NCBI GenBank assembly: GCA_964452045.1
Contig: CAYVKM010000049.1
Span: forward strand, 1 to 26,824
Origin: CAYVKM01 sp964452045
Lineage (GTDB): Bacteria > Calditrichota > Calditrichia > RBG-13-44-9
Length of the DNA: 26,824 nt
Direction: 5' to 3'
Both the position numbers and the translations under genes were made by a program. Position 1 is the stretch's first letter; each line of letters starts with the position of its first letter. The notes beneath the pieces were generated by a model that was not told where the DNA came from, ran no database searches, and saw only the letters and a list, made by a program, of their open reading frames with translations. Positions 16,704 through 22,810 of this stretch are shown here, one piece after another.

Positions 16704-17081
16704 ATGGACAACTCCTTTAAAATAGATCCGAAAAAACTACTGGTGGAAATCAAACTTACCGGTGTTTACAGCTTCAGCGAGTTCAAAAATTTTTTTGAAA
16801 GTGTTTTGAGTCACCCGGATTTCAAACCGGGATTTAAAATTCTCTATGATGCTCAGGATATGGACTTCAGTAAAATGACCCCGGACGATATTTACGAACT
16901 GGTGAAACTGGATAAGAAAATTAAAGTAAGGCGGGGTGCGGGTAAAACCGCCTTTTTGGTAAAAGGAGACCTTCAGTTTGGTATGTCCCGGATGCTGGAA
17001 TTACAACGGGATATAAACCGCCAGGATCCTTTGAGGGTTTTCAAAAATCCGGATGAAGCCCGGCGCTGGTTGGGGATTTAA
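16704..17081 (+). CDS. Small STAS/SpoIIAA-like protein
   Basis: A 125-aa protein with the strand-helix layout of STAS or SpoIIAA-like domains: DPKKLLVEIKLTGVYSFSEFKNFFESVL (about 6-33), FKILYDAQDMDFSKMTPDDIYEL, then AGKTAFLVKGDLQFGMSRMLELQ and a C-terminal NPDEARRWLGI, which is typical of the group. Such proteins are often paired with signalling or phosphate-transfer partners, but none is adjacent. I take the ATG at 16704; an in-frame TTG three codons earlier has no better ribosome-binding site. The 204 bp before it are A/T-rich with no feature I can support. It is followed by the VOC gene 25 bp later. Confidence 0.6.
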   Translation: MDNSFKIDPKKLLVEIKLTGVYSFSEFKNFFESVLSHPDFKPGFKILYDAQDMDFSKMTPDDIYELVKLDKKIKVRRGAGKTAFLVKGDLQFGMSRMLELQRDINRQDPLRVFKNPDEARRWLGI

Positions 17082-17106
17082 CCAAATCAACAAAGGGATT
17101 CACAAA

Positions 17107-17523
17107 ATGAAACGGCCATGGCCTATAATCGCAGTTAAGAATGTTCCGGCAAGCTGTAAATGGTACAAGACCTTGCTTGCGGCCCACGAAAATCATCCCG
17201 GTGCGACGGTGTTCAATCAAATTCTCGATGTTGAAGGTACGGTGCTATTGTGTTTACATAAATGGGGCCCTTCGGGTCCTCGGGGCGATCATGTTTGGCC
17301 GTCCCTTGCCGAAAAGGAAAAAGGTGAGGTGGGGAACGGCCTTCTAATTTGGTTCGTTATCGACGACTTTGATGACGCCTGGAACCGAGCGCAAGAAATG
17401 GGAGCAAGGATTGAGGAAACTCCTAACACAGACAATGGAACCGGAATGCGGGCATTTGTCCTCCGCGATCCTGATGGCTACTATGTCACTGTAAATGAGG
17501 CCCGCGTTGGTCAGACAGTATAA
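17107..17523 (+). CDS. VOC-superfamily (glyoxalase/bleomycin-resistance-like) protein
   Basis: A 138-aa protein with the paired beta-alpha-beta-beta-beta modules of the vicinal-oxygen-chelate fold: PWPIIAVKNVPASCKWYKTLL at the N-terminus and, later, GNGLLIWFVIDDFDDAWNRAQEMGARIEE, ending with AFVLRDPDGYYVTVNEA. The final Glu in VTVNEA is at the usual metal-ligand position. Substrate is unknown; many single-domain members are lyases, dioxygenases or drug-binding proteins. I chose the ATG at 17107 with AAGGGA upstream. An in-frame ATG at 17053 falls inside the previous gene and adds 18 unconserved residues. Confidence 0.8.
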   Translation: MKRPWPIIAVKNVPASCKWYKTLLAAHENHPGATVFNQILDVEGTVLLCLHKWGPSGPRGDHVWPSLAEKEKGEVGNGLLIWFVIDDFDDAWNRAQEMGARIEETPNTDNGTGMRAFVLRDPDGYYVTVNEARVGQTV

Positions 17524-17581
17524 TATTTTACACAACCTGCCTGAACTCATTTGATAAATTCCACTCAATAAAATATTCCCA

Positions 17582-17606
17582 AAGAGTTGCAGCTCTTCCG
17601 TATAAT
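17582..17606 (+). promoter_or_regulatory. Peroxiredoxin promoter with overlapping palindrome (candidate operator)
   Basis: TATAAT at 17601-17606 is a perfect -10 element 84 bases before the peroxiredoxin start. Directly upstream, 17582-17597 reads AAGAGTTGCAGCTCTT, a 16-bp near-perfect palindrome (only the T/G pair at positions 6 and 11 breaks it) that covers the -35 to -10 spacer. A regulator bound there would block RNA polymerase, and a peroxide- or redox-responsive repressor would make sense. The regulator is not identifiable from sequence. Confidence 0.4.
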
Positions 17607-17689
17607 TTCTATATTTAGTGAAGAGATGCACGATATCTGTGATTAAGAAATACTGGCAGTAATTTTATTTTAAAAAAGGAGGATAGCCT

Positions 17690-18409
17690 ATGGAAGAGGA
17701 GATCAAAGCCGGTTGCGCCAGGCCAACCGGGGGTCCGGTGGGCGAATCCACGGAGACCAAACCACAAGAAGAACAAAAAACAATTGAGGAGGCACCAACC
17801 ATGATTAAAGTCGGGCAAAAAGCCCCTGATTTTGTTGCACCGGCCTATCACAAAGGCAAATTTGTTAATGTTAAATTGTCCGATCATCTGGGTAAATGGG
17901 TAATTCTCTGTTTCTACCCGGGTGATTTCACCTTTGTCTGAGCAACCGAGATTTCAGCAGTTGCTGAAAAATATCCTGAATTCCAGAAATTAGGCGCGGA
18001 TGTATTATCCATGAGTATCGATAGTGTTTTTGTCCACAAAATGTGGAACGATAATGAGTTGGCCAAGATGGTAAAAGGCGGTGTTCCCTTCCCGATGATG
18101 TCGGATACCGGTGGTAAGGTGGGAACGATTTATGGGGTTTATGATGAAGCAGCCGGTGTGGAAACCCGGGGCAGATTTATTATCGATCCGGATGGCGTGG
18201 TACAGGGTTTTGAAGTACTCACCCCACCAGTGGGTCGAAACGTAAGTGAAAGCATCCGGCAGATCCAGGCCTTTCAACTCGTCCGGGAAAGCAAAGGAAC
18301 TGAAGCCACACCTTCCGGCTGGAAACCGGGAAAAATGACCCTGAAACCAGGTCCGGATCTGGTGGGCAAAGTCTGGGAAGTCTGGAAGACTGAAATGGCA
18401 TTTGATTAA
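17690..18409 (+). CDS. Selenocysteine-containing peroxiredoxin (TGA at codon 84 read as Sec)
   Basis: The frame is continuous from 17690 to 18409 except for one TGA at 17939-17941. It encodes a 239-aa AhpC/Prx1-type peroxiredoxin. The TGA falls exactly where the peroxidatic Cys should be: Pro77-Gly-Asp-Phe-Thr81-Phe-Val-U84, the P-x-x-x-T-x-x-C motif, and homology continues unbroken after it (ATEISAVAEKYPEFQKLGAD, GRFIIDPDG, PVGRNVSESIRQIQAFQ, GWKPG). A hairpin fitting a bacterial SECIS follows. The enzyme would reduce peroxides with a selenolate. The C-terminal resolving Cys of 2-Cys enzymes (VCPAGWKPG) is absent (ATPSGWKPG); only Cys9 and Cys74 remain. A 37-aa N-terminal extension (GCARPTGGP) precedes the core. 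AAGGAGG eight bases before the ATG fixes the start at 17690; the internal Met38 has only GAGG. A plain nonsense mutation is the alternative, less likely. Confidence 0.85.
17952..17969 (+). promoter_or_regulatory. Candidate bacterial SECIS hairpin for Sec insertion
   Basis: TTTCAGC (17952-17958) pairs perfectly with GCTGAAA (17963-17969) around the loop AGTT. The loop begins 17 bases after the TGA, inside the 16-37-base window known for bacterial SECIS elements, and has a G in its first two positions, as those elements require. It lies within the coding frame, as expected for SelB-dependent recoding in bacteria. Confidence 0.7.
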
Positions 18410-18457
18410 TTAAATTCTTACGACGAATATTTAAGGCATCTGAACTGATTGAATAAT

Positions 18458-18486
18458 AAAAAGCCGGGCATTTAACCCGGCTTTTT
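18458..18486. terminator. Intrinsic terminator, likely bidirectional
   Basis: AAAAAGCCGGG (18458-18468), loop CATTTAA, CCCGGCTTTTT (18476-18486): an 11-bp perfect stem with a GC core, an A run before it and a T run after it. It ends the peroxiredoxin transcript 49 bp after its stop codon, on the plus strand, and would work equally on the other strand. Confidence 0.93.
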
Positions 18487-18528
18487 ATTCAGCACATGTT
18501 CATTTACCCTAGAAAATCCTAAATCAAT

Positions 18529-19050
18529 ATGAAACAAAAACAGCCAAAAGAGAATTCACCTGAATCGCGTCAGGATCTCAGCGGAGAACATTCTATCGGT
18601 GACGCCGGTCAGATTATTTTGGCCTTCCTGTTTGCTGCAGTCTGGATCCCAGATTCATTCTTTTTAAATTATACCACCTTCCTGAATGATTATCTTTCTC
18701 AGTGGATAAGGCTACCGCTGGCTTTTTTCTTTCTTTTCCTGTCAGGCTATCTGGCCAGAACCGGTTTATCTATCGTCTTCGGAGAAACCTGGGAGAAGCC
18801 TATGGTTATCCGAAAAGGTGCGTTTAATTGGGTAAGACATCCCATCTATCTGAGCGAAATATTGCTTTATCTGGGTATGCTGTTAATCAGCATGTCTCTG
18901 GCCGCCGCAATTGTATGGTTGATTGTCATCGCTTTTCTGCATTACATTTCCCGTCACGAAGAAAAACTTTTACTGGCCCGTTTTGGTGAGGAATATGAAC
19001 AGTACATGCGGGAAGTGCCGATGTGGCTACCCCGCCTGCGCAAAAAATAG
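18529..19050 (+). CDS. Isoprenylcysteine carboxyl methyltransferase-like membrane protein
   Basis: A 173-aa membrane protein with four or so hydrophobic segments and the conserved C-terminal half of the ICMT/PEMT-like methyltransferases: KGAFNWVRHPIYLSEILLYLG (about 97-117) and the closing HEEKLLLARFGEEYEQYMREVPMWLP (about 144-169), which binds S-adenosylmethionine. Members methylate lipids, thiols or unknown small molecules in the inner membrane; bacteria with no prenylated proteins often carry them. A polar 30-residue N-terminal extension precedes the first membrane helix. No ribosome-binding site is obvious. It begins 42 bp after the terminator and is probably monocistronic. Confidence 0.82.
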   Translation: MKQKQPKENSPESRQDLSGEHSIGDAGQIILAFLFAAVWIPDSFFLNYTTFLNDYLSQWIRLPLAFFFLFLSGYLARTGLSIVFGETWEKPMVIRKGAFNWVRHPIYLSEILLYLGMLLISMSLAAAIVWLIVIAFLHYISRHEEKLLLARFGEEYEQYMREVPMWLPRLRKK

Positions 19051-19077
19051 AAAATTTTCCCGACACCTATTAAATCC

Positions 19078-19106
19078 TTGACAAAAATATTTTGAGATTA
19101 TAACTT
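19078..19106 (+). promoter_or_regulatory. Possible promoter upstream of the lipoprotein gene
   Basis: A consensus TTGACA (19078-19083) is followed after 17 bases by TAACTT (19101-19106). The start codon is at 19294, so the leader would be about 180 bases long. That leader contains a weak hairpin at about 19186-19210 (GGCCAT / ATGGTC). The -35 is good and the -10 is poor. Confidence 0.35.
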
Positions 19107-19293
19107 CTTATAAATACCGATGATCTATTTGGGGAGAGCCTGATTGAGAATCAGCTACCAAAAATTCATTTTCTCTATAAATATCCCTGGCCATCTAATT
19201 TTATTAAATGGTCAAGTACTCAATTATTCATCATTTTAAATGATCACTCAAACTTATATTATAGTTGAATAATTTTATAAGGAGGGTTATCAA

Positions 19294-19818
19294 ATGAAAA
19301 CATTTATCTTCTCATTCGTGCTATTTATCCCCCTGCTACTGTCCTGCACCAAACAATCCACCAACAACTCAGATACCGTAATTACCGGGAGCAATACCTT
19401 TGCTGTTGGATACGGCATCGATTTTTCCACAAATACCGTCTATAATATTGCCTTCGATACCACAAACCGTAAGGAGAGAACAGACCTGGTTGATTTCTAT
19501 ATTTGTATCGCTGGCACGGATTCAATTGGGATAGTATATGATTTGTGGGGAAGTCCTATCCTGTATAATAACAATATAGATGCTGATGTTCCATCAATCA
19601 CTCCTATCGGAAATATAACCTTCGATGAAATAACAAATTTACCCGATGATGGTTCATTCCTGAAAAAATGGAGAGTATGGAATTCAATTTATCCGGGCAG
19701 TTTATTTGCCATCAGGACACAAGAACTGAAATATGCCTTTTTTGAAGTCACAAATTTCGGTAATGGTGTAATATCCATAAAATGGAAATTTCAATCGAAT
19801 GGTAAAAATGAATTTTAA
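19294..19818 (+). CDS. Hypothetical lipoprotein
   Basis: A 174-aa protein with a lipoprotein signal: hydrophobic residues 4-16, then LLSC with Cys18 as the lipidation site, followed by a Ser/Thr/Asn-rich linker. No Asp follows the Cys, so outer-membrane sorting is plausible. The rest is a beta-rich domain (YGIDFSTNTVYNIAFD; DLVDFYICIAG; AFFEVTNFGNGVISIKWKFQ). The shape recalls HmuY-like surface lipoproteins of FCB bacteria, but I cannot support that by motif. The start has an excellent AAGGAGGG nine bases upstream. Promoter candidate at 19078; weak terminator directly after the stop. It appears to be a single-gene unit. Confidence 0.65.
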   Translation: MKTFIFSFVLFIPLLLSCTKQSTNNSDTVITGSNTFAVGYGIDFSTNTVYNIAFDTTNRKERTDLVDFYICIAGTDSIGIVYDLWGSPILYNNNIDADVPSITPIGNITFDEITNLPDDGSFLKKWRVWNSIYPGSLFAIRTQELKYAFFEVTNFGNGVISIKWKFQSNGKNEF

Positions 19819-19823
19819 TAATT

Positions 19824-19847
19824 ACTTTTTCATCAAAAAGTTTCTTT
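19824..19847 (+). terminator. Weak A/T-rich terminator-like hairpin
   Basis: ACTTTTT (19824-19830), loop CATC, AAAAAGT (19835-19841), then TTCTTT. It is a perfect 7-bp stem but with one G-C pair only, five bases after the lipoprotein stop codon. The position is right, but the stability is poor. Confidence 0.35.
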
Positions 19848-19929
19848 AAAAATCTTAAACTTCTATTTTAGTAATTAATGCTCGAGTTATTTGGTCGCGA
19901 TAGATAACTATTAAACCTTGAAATGAATA

Positions 19930-20457
19930 CTGTCTAAACATGAATCAAAAAATTCAATAATTCCGGTAAGCAAAATTGAGCAGCGGATATTGCTTATCAG
20001 AGGAGAAAAGGTTTTAATCGACTCGGATTTGGCCGAATTTTATGGTGTACCTACCAAGCGCCTCAACGAGCAGGTTAAACGGAACAATGATCGATTCCCG
20101 GAAGATTTTATGTTCCAATTGACTCTGGCTGAGAAACAACAGGTGGTCGCAAATTGCGACCACCTTTCAAAGCTCAAATATTCCAAATCTCTTCCATATG
20201 CATTTACCGAACATGGATCCATTATGGCAGCCAGTGTATTGAACAGTGGTAAAGCTATAGAGGTCAGTATTTTTATCGTCCGAGCGTTCCTTAAGCTTCG
20301 CCGCATCGTTTCAGAATATAAAGAACTTCAATTGAAAATCGCACAAATTGAAAGAAACCTTGCTGATCATGATGAACAGATTGTAGAACTGGTGAAACTA
20401 ATTAAACAATTACTAAATCCAGCGCTACCACCCAAAAGACGAAGGATTGGATTTTAA
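19930..20457 (+). CDS. ORF6N domain protein with disrupted start
   Basis: The recognised part reads IIPVSKIEQRILLIRGEKVLIDSDLAEFYGV, RLNEQVKRNNDRFPEDFMFQLTLAE and ALPYAFTEHG-like SLPYAFTEHGSIMAASVLNS, which is the ORF6N domain of phage and mobile-element proteins. A coiled coil and a basic tail (PPKRRRIGF) follow. It probably binds DNA. The homologous frame is open back to 19927 but has no ATG, only CTG (19930) and a later TTG (19990) that would cut the conserved N-terminus. An ATG at 19940 lies in another frame. One extra A in the A6 run at 19947-19952 would join it to the ORF6N frame as MNQKNSIIPV. The gene is therefore either frameshifted in this genome, mis-assembled by one base, or starts at CTG. 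No ribosome-binding site is seen. Confidence 0.7.
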   Translation: MSKHESKNSIIPVSKIEQRILLIRGEKVLIDSDLAEFYGVPTKRLNEQVKRNNDRFPEDFMFQLTLAEKQQVVANCDHLSKLKYSKSLPYAFTEHGSIMAASVLNSGKAIEVSIFIVRAFLKLRRIVSEYKELQLKIAQIERNLADHDEQIVELVKLIKQLLNPALPPKRRRIGF

Positions 20458-20716
20458 AATAAATATCCCTAAATATTATGACGTATGCCCGCCTTAATCT
20501 GTGTTCTGATTACTGATTTCTATTACTGACCAAAGTAAGCCTTCTTTGTAATAAAACCGTTCTTACCAGATATTTCTTGGTCTTTTCGTATTTTCTTAAA
20601 ATAATTTCGCCCAGCCCACAGAAATCCTTGGATTATGATCGGAGCATTCGCATATTTAGTTTTGTGGCGGATTGCGTGCCGCCCGTTTAAACTGAATAAT
20701 ACGGAAAGGAGAGATT

Positions 20717-21265
20717 ATGAAAGTAACATCGAAATGGTCAATTGGAATAAATCTGTTCCTGCTGGTCGTTGTGGCCGGACTATTTACCATAGAACCAGCC
20801 ATAGCCCAGCGCGGGGACGACAGCAAGCGCAAAAGCAAAAACGGAAAAACCGAAGGCACCATCGACAGTGTTGAGATTGTGCTGGAATACGGCCGGCCAA
20901 AAGTGAACGACCGGGAGATCTGGGGTGGTCTGGTGCCCTACGATAAAGTCTGGCGCACCGGTGCGGACGAGGCCACCACCATCTCCTTCACCAAAGATGT
21001 TTTAATTGAGGGACAAAAACTCGCCGCCGGAACATATGGGCTTTTTACCATTCCCGGGAAGGAACAATGGACCATCATCTTCAATAAAGTACCGGAGCAA
21101 TGGGGTGCTTTTAAATACGATGAAAGCCAGGACGCCCTGCGGGTTGAAGTAAAACCTGAACCAAACGAAATGGTCGAGGAGATGACTTTTGTCATCGAGC
21201 CACCTAATGTGGTTCTGGAATGGGAAAAACTAAAGGTTCCGTTTAAGGTGGCAGCGGCCGGTTAA
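20717..21265 (+). CDS. DUF2911 family exported protein
   Basis: A 182-aa protein. The signal peptide is at about 1-30 (charged start, LFLLVVVAGLFTIEPAIA, AQ). The mature part is the DUF2911 domain: VEIVLEYGRPKVNDREIWGGLVPYDKVWRTGADEATTISF (about 51-90), LIEGQKLAAGTYGLFTIPGKEQWTIIFNK and a final strand WEKLKVPFKV. This family is common in Bacteroidetes and relatives and is periplasmic or surface-exposed; its function is not known. The start has AAAGGAGAG upstream. The 259 bp before it hold no gene I can support; a short ATTACTGA direct repeat occurs at about 20512-20536. A 14-bp palindrome covers the stop codon. Confidence 0.88.
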   Translation: MKVTSKWSIGINLFLLVVVAGLFTIEPAIAQRGDDSKRKSKNGKTEGTIDSVEIVLEYGRPKVNDREIWGGLVPYDKVWRTGADEATTISFTKDVLIEGQKLAAGTYGLFTIPGKEQWTIIFNKVPEQWGAFKYDESQDALRVEVKPEPNEMVEEMTFVIEPPNVVLEWEKLKVPFKVAAAG

Positions 21266-21270
21266 CCGGC
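21257..21270. repeat. 14-bp perfect palindrome across the DUF2911 stop codon
   Basis: GCCGGTTAACCGGC at 21257-21270 contains the TAA stop in its centre. It can form a 5-bp GC stem with a TTAA loop. There is no T tract behind it, so it is not a standard intrinsic terminator; it could attenuate readthrough toward the PLP enzyme gene 35 bp later, or be a chance palindrome. Confidence 0.4.
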
Positions 21271-21304
21271 ATAACGGCTTAAAAAATATCTCTACTGAAC
21301 ATAA

Positions 21305-22282
21305 ATGCCAGTGATTGAAACGGGAAATACCATAGTGTCAGAAATTCCAACAATTGGAAAGATACGAAATACCGCTGAGCGGATCAATCCCTACATCCAT
21401 CATACACCCATTCTGACCTGTAACGGAATAAATCATCTGACGGGTGGGGAAATATTTTTTAAATGTGAAAATTTCCAAAAAGTTGGGGCGTTCAAGGCCC
21501 GGGGTGCGGTGAATGCGGTATTTTCCCTTTCTGAGAATGAGGTATCTCATGGAGTAGCGACTCACTCTTCCGGAAATCATGCGGCAGCATTGGCCTATGC
21601 TGCCCGGATAAGGGGAATAACAGCCTATATTGTGATGCCCCGTACCGCCCCCAAAGTTAAACAAGACGCGGTGGCCGGCTATGGCGCTCAAATTTCTTTC
21701 TGTGAGCCTACCTTGCAAGCACGGGAAGAAAATTTAGTCAGGGTGGTCGACAAAACCGGGGCGGTATTTATTCATCCCTATAATGATTATCGAATCATTG
21801 CCGGTCAGGCCACAGCGGCACTGGAACTGCTTGAAGAAATAAGTGAGCTTGATATCGTTCTTACCCCGGTGGGTGGTGGTGGTTTGACCAGCGGAACGGC
21901 TTTAACCGTTAAATATCTCTCCCAGAAAACTAAAATGATTGCTACAGAACCGGAGAATGCCGATGATGCCCATCGTTCCTTCCGTGCCGGGAAGATAATT
22001 CCCTCCGTTCATCCAGATACCATTGCGGACGGACTCCTTACCTCATTGGGTGACAAGACCTTTCATATTATTCAAAACTATGTTGACAATATTGTCACGG
22101 TGAGTGAAGTTGGCATCATTCAGGCAATGCGTCTGATATGGGAGCGAATGAAAATTATTGTGGAGCCATCGGCTGCAGTGCCGTTGGGGGCAATTCTCAC
22201 CCATGGGATAGATATCACCGGAAAGCGGGTTGGTATCGTACTTTCCGGAGGCAATGTGGCGTTGGATAAACTTCCCTGGTAA
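21305..22282 (+). CDS. Threonine dehydratase / serine racemase-like PLP enzyme
   Basis: A 325-aa fold-type II PLP enzyme. Lys64 in GAFKARGA is the Schiff-base lysine, SSGNH (88-92) is the substrate-carboxylate loop, GGGGL (190-194) is the phosphate-binding loop and SGGN near the C-terminus contacts the pyridine nitrogen. It has no C-terminal ACT-like regulatory domain, so it is the short catabolic type (TdcB/serine racemase) and not the allosteric biosynthetic IlvA. Likely reaction: L-threonine to 2-oxobutanoate and ammonia, or serine to pyruvate, with racemase activity possible. No strong ribosome-binding site is visible at the ATG. It is convergent with the ferritin-like gene, separated by 12 bp. 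Confidence 0.87.
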   Translation: MPVIETGNTIVSEIPTIGKIRNTAERINPYIHHTPILTCNGINHLTGGEIFFKCENFQKVGAFKARGAVNAVFSLSENEVSHGVATHSSGNHAAALAYAARIRGITAYIVMPRTAPKVKQDAVAGYGAQISFCEPTLQAREENLVRVVDKTGAVFIHPYNDYRIIAGQATAALELLEEISELDIVLTPVGGGGLTSGTALTVKYLSQKTKMIATEPENADDAHRSFRAGKIIPSVHPDTIADGLLTSLGDKTFHIIQNYVDNIVTVSEVGIIQAMRLIWERMKIIVEPSAAVPLGAILTHGIDITGKRVGIVLSGGNVALDKLPW

Positions 22283-22294
22283 ACTTGATGGCTA

Positions 22295-22756
22295 CTATCC
22301 TTCAATCAGGATATTGTCATCGTATTCAATTTCAAAGCGAAGTTTATGTTTGGCCTCCTCCTGGGCCAGGGATAAAAATAAATTTTTTAGTTCCGAATCT
22401 TTGGTGGTTTTAGCGAGGTCATGATAGAGTTTGAAAGCGGCTTTTTCGGCTTTCATGGCAATAATCAATGCTTCCTGATAAGTAATATCTGATACATCTA
22501 TGGTGGTATCTACTGCCAGCAGGGTATCTCCTATTTTGAGGTCCATAACCTTTTCCCTGGTCAACAATACCTTTTTACCGCCTTTGACTAATAAGAGCTT
22601 TTCTTTATGTTTTTTTTCCTCCTGTGCAAATTCCTCGAAGACTTCCTTCATATTCGGTGGGGCCATTTTTCTAGCCAGATCGATATAAAATTGAGCAGCT
22701 TCTTCTTCTTTGCCAATGGCAAAGTCCAGGATCTCATCCACCGACTCAAACTTCAT
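22295..22756 (-). CDS. Ferritin-like (rubrerythrin-type) di-iron protein without rubredoxin domain
   Basis: A 153-aa four-helix bundle. Candidate iron ligands are Glu18 (IGKEEEAAQFY), the ExxH pair Glu47/His50 (AQEEKKH), Glu104 (MKAEKAAFKLY) and the second ExxH pair Glu134/His137 (AQEEAKH). This is the rubrerythrin di-iron centre without the C-terminal rubredoxin domain; it may reduce peroxide or handle iron. A glutamate/lysine-rich spacer (KVMDLKIGDTL) divides the two helix pairs. The start is the ATG at 22756, with AAGGAGA six bases upstream; an upstream ATG adds nine residues and lacks such a site. It lies 54 bp after the NfnB-like gene and is probably the last gene of that unit. With the Sec peroxiredoxin it points to oxidative-stress protection of an anaerobe. 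Confidence 0.85.
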   Translation of the reverse strand: MKFESVDEILDFAIGKEEEAAQFYIDLARKMAPPNMKEVFEEFAQEEKKHKEKLLLVKGGKKVLLTREKVMDLKIGDTLLAVDTTIDVSDITYQEALIIAMKAEKAAFKLYHDLAKTTKDSELKNLFLSLAQEEAKHKLRFEIEYDDNILIEG

Positions 22757-22810
22757 ATCTTTCTCCTTTTCTTGTTCATACACTAATACTAAAGATGCAC
22801 TCCAAATTGC

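Noticed and set aside
17053..17106. Earlier start of the VOC gene
   Set aside because: It lies inside the STAS-like gene and adds unconserved residues, while the ATG at 17107 has AAGGGA upstream.
17690..17941. A short 83-aa thioredoxin-fold protein and a separate downstream protein at 18011-18409
   Set aside because: Both are in the same frame and are parts of one peroxiredoxin divided by the TGA that replaces the catalytic Cys codon.
19885..19909. Inverted repeat AGTTAT / ATAACT before the ORF6N gene
   Set aside because: Six bases on each side with 13 between is within chance for this base composition, and no promoter lies next to it.
20505..20540. A functional direct repeat (ATTACTGA twice)
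   Set aside because: Only two imperfect copies, a short pattern frequent in A/T-rich spacers, with no nearby feature.
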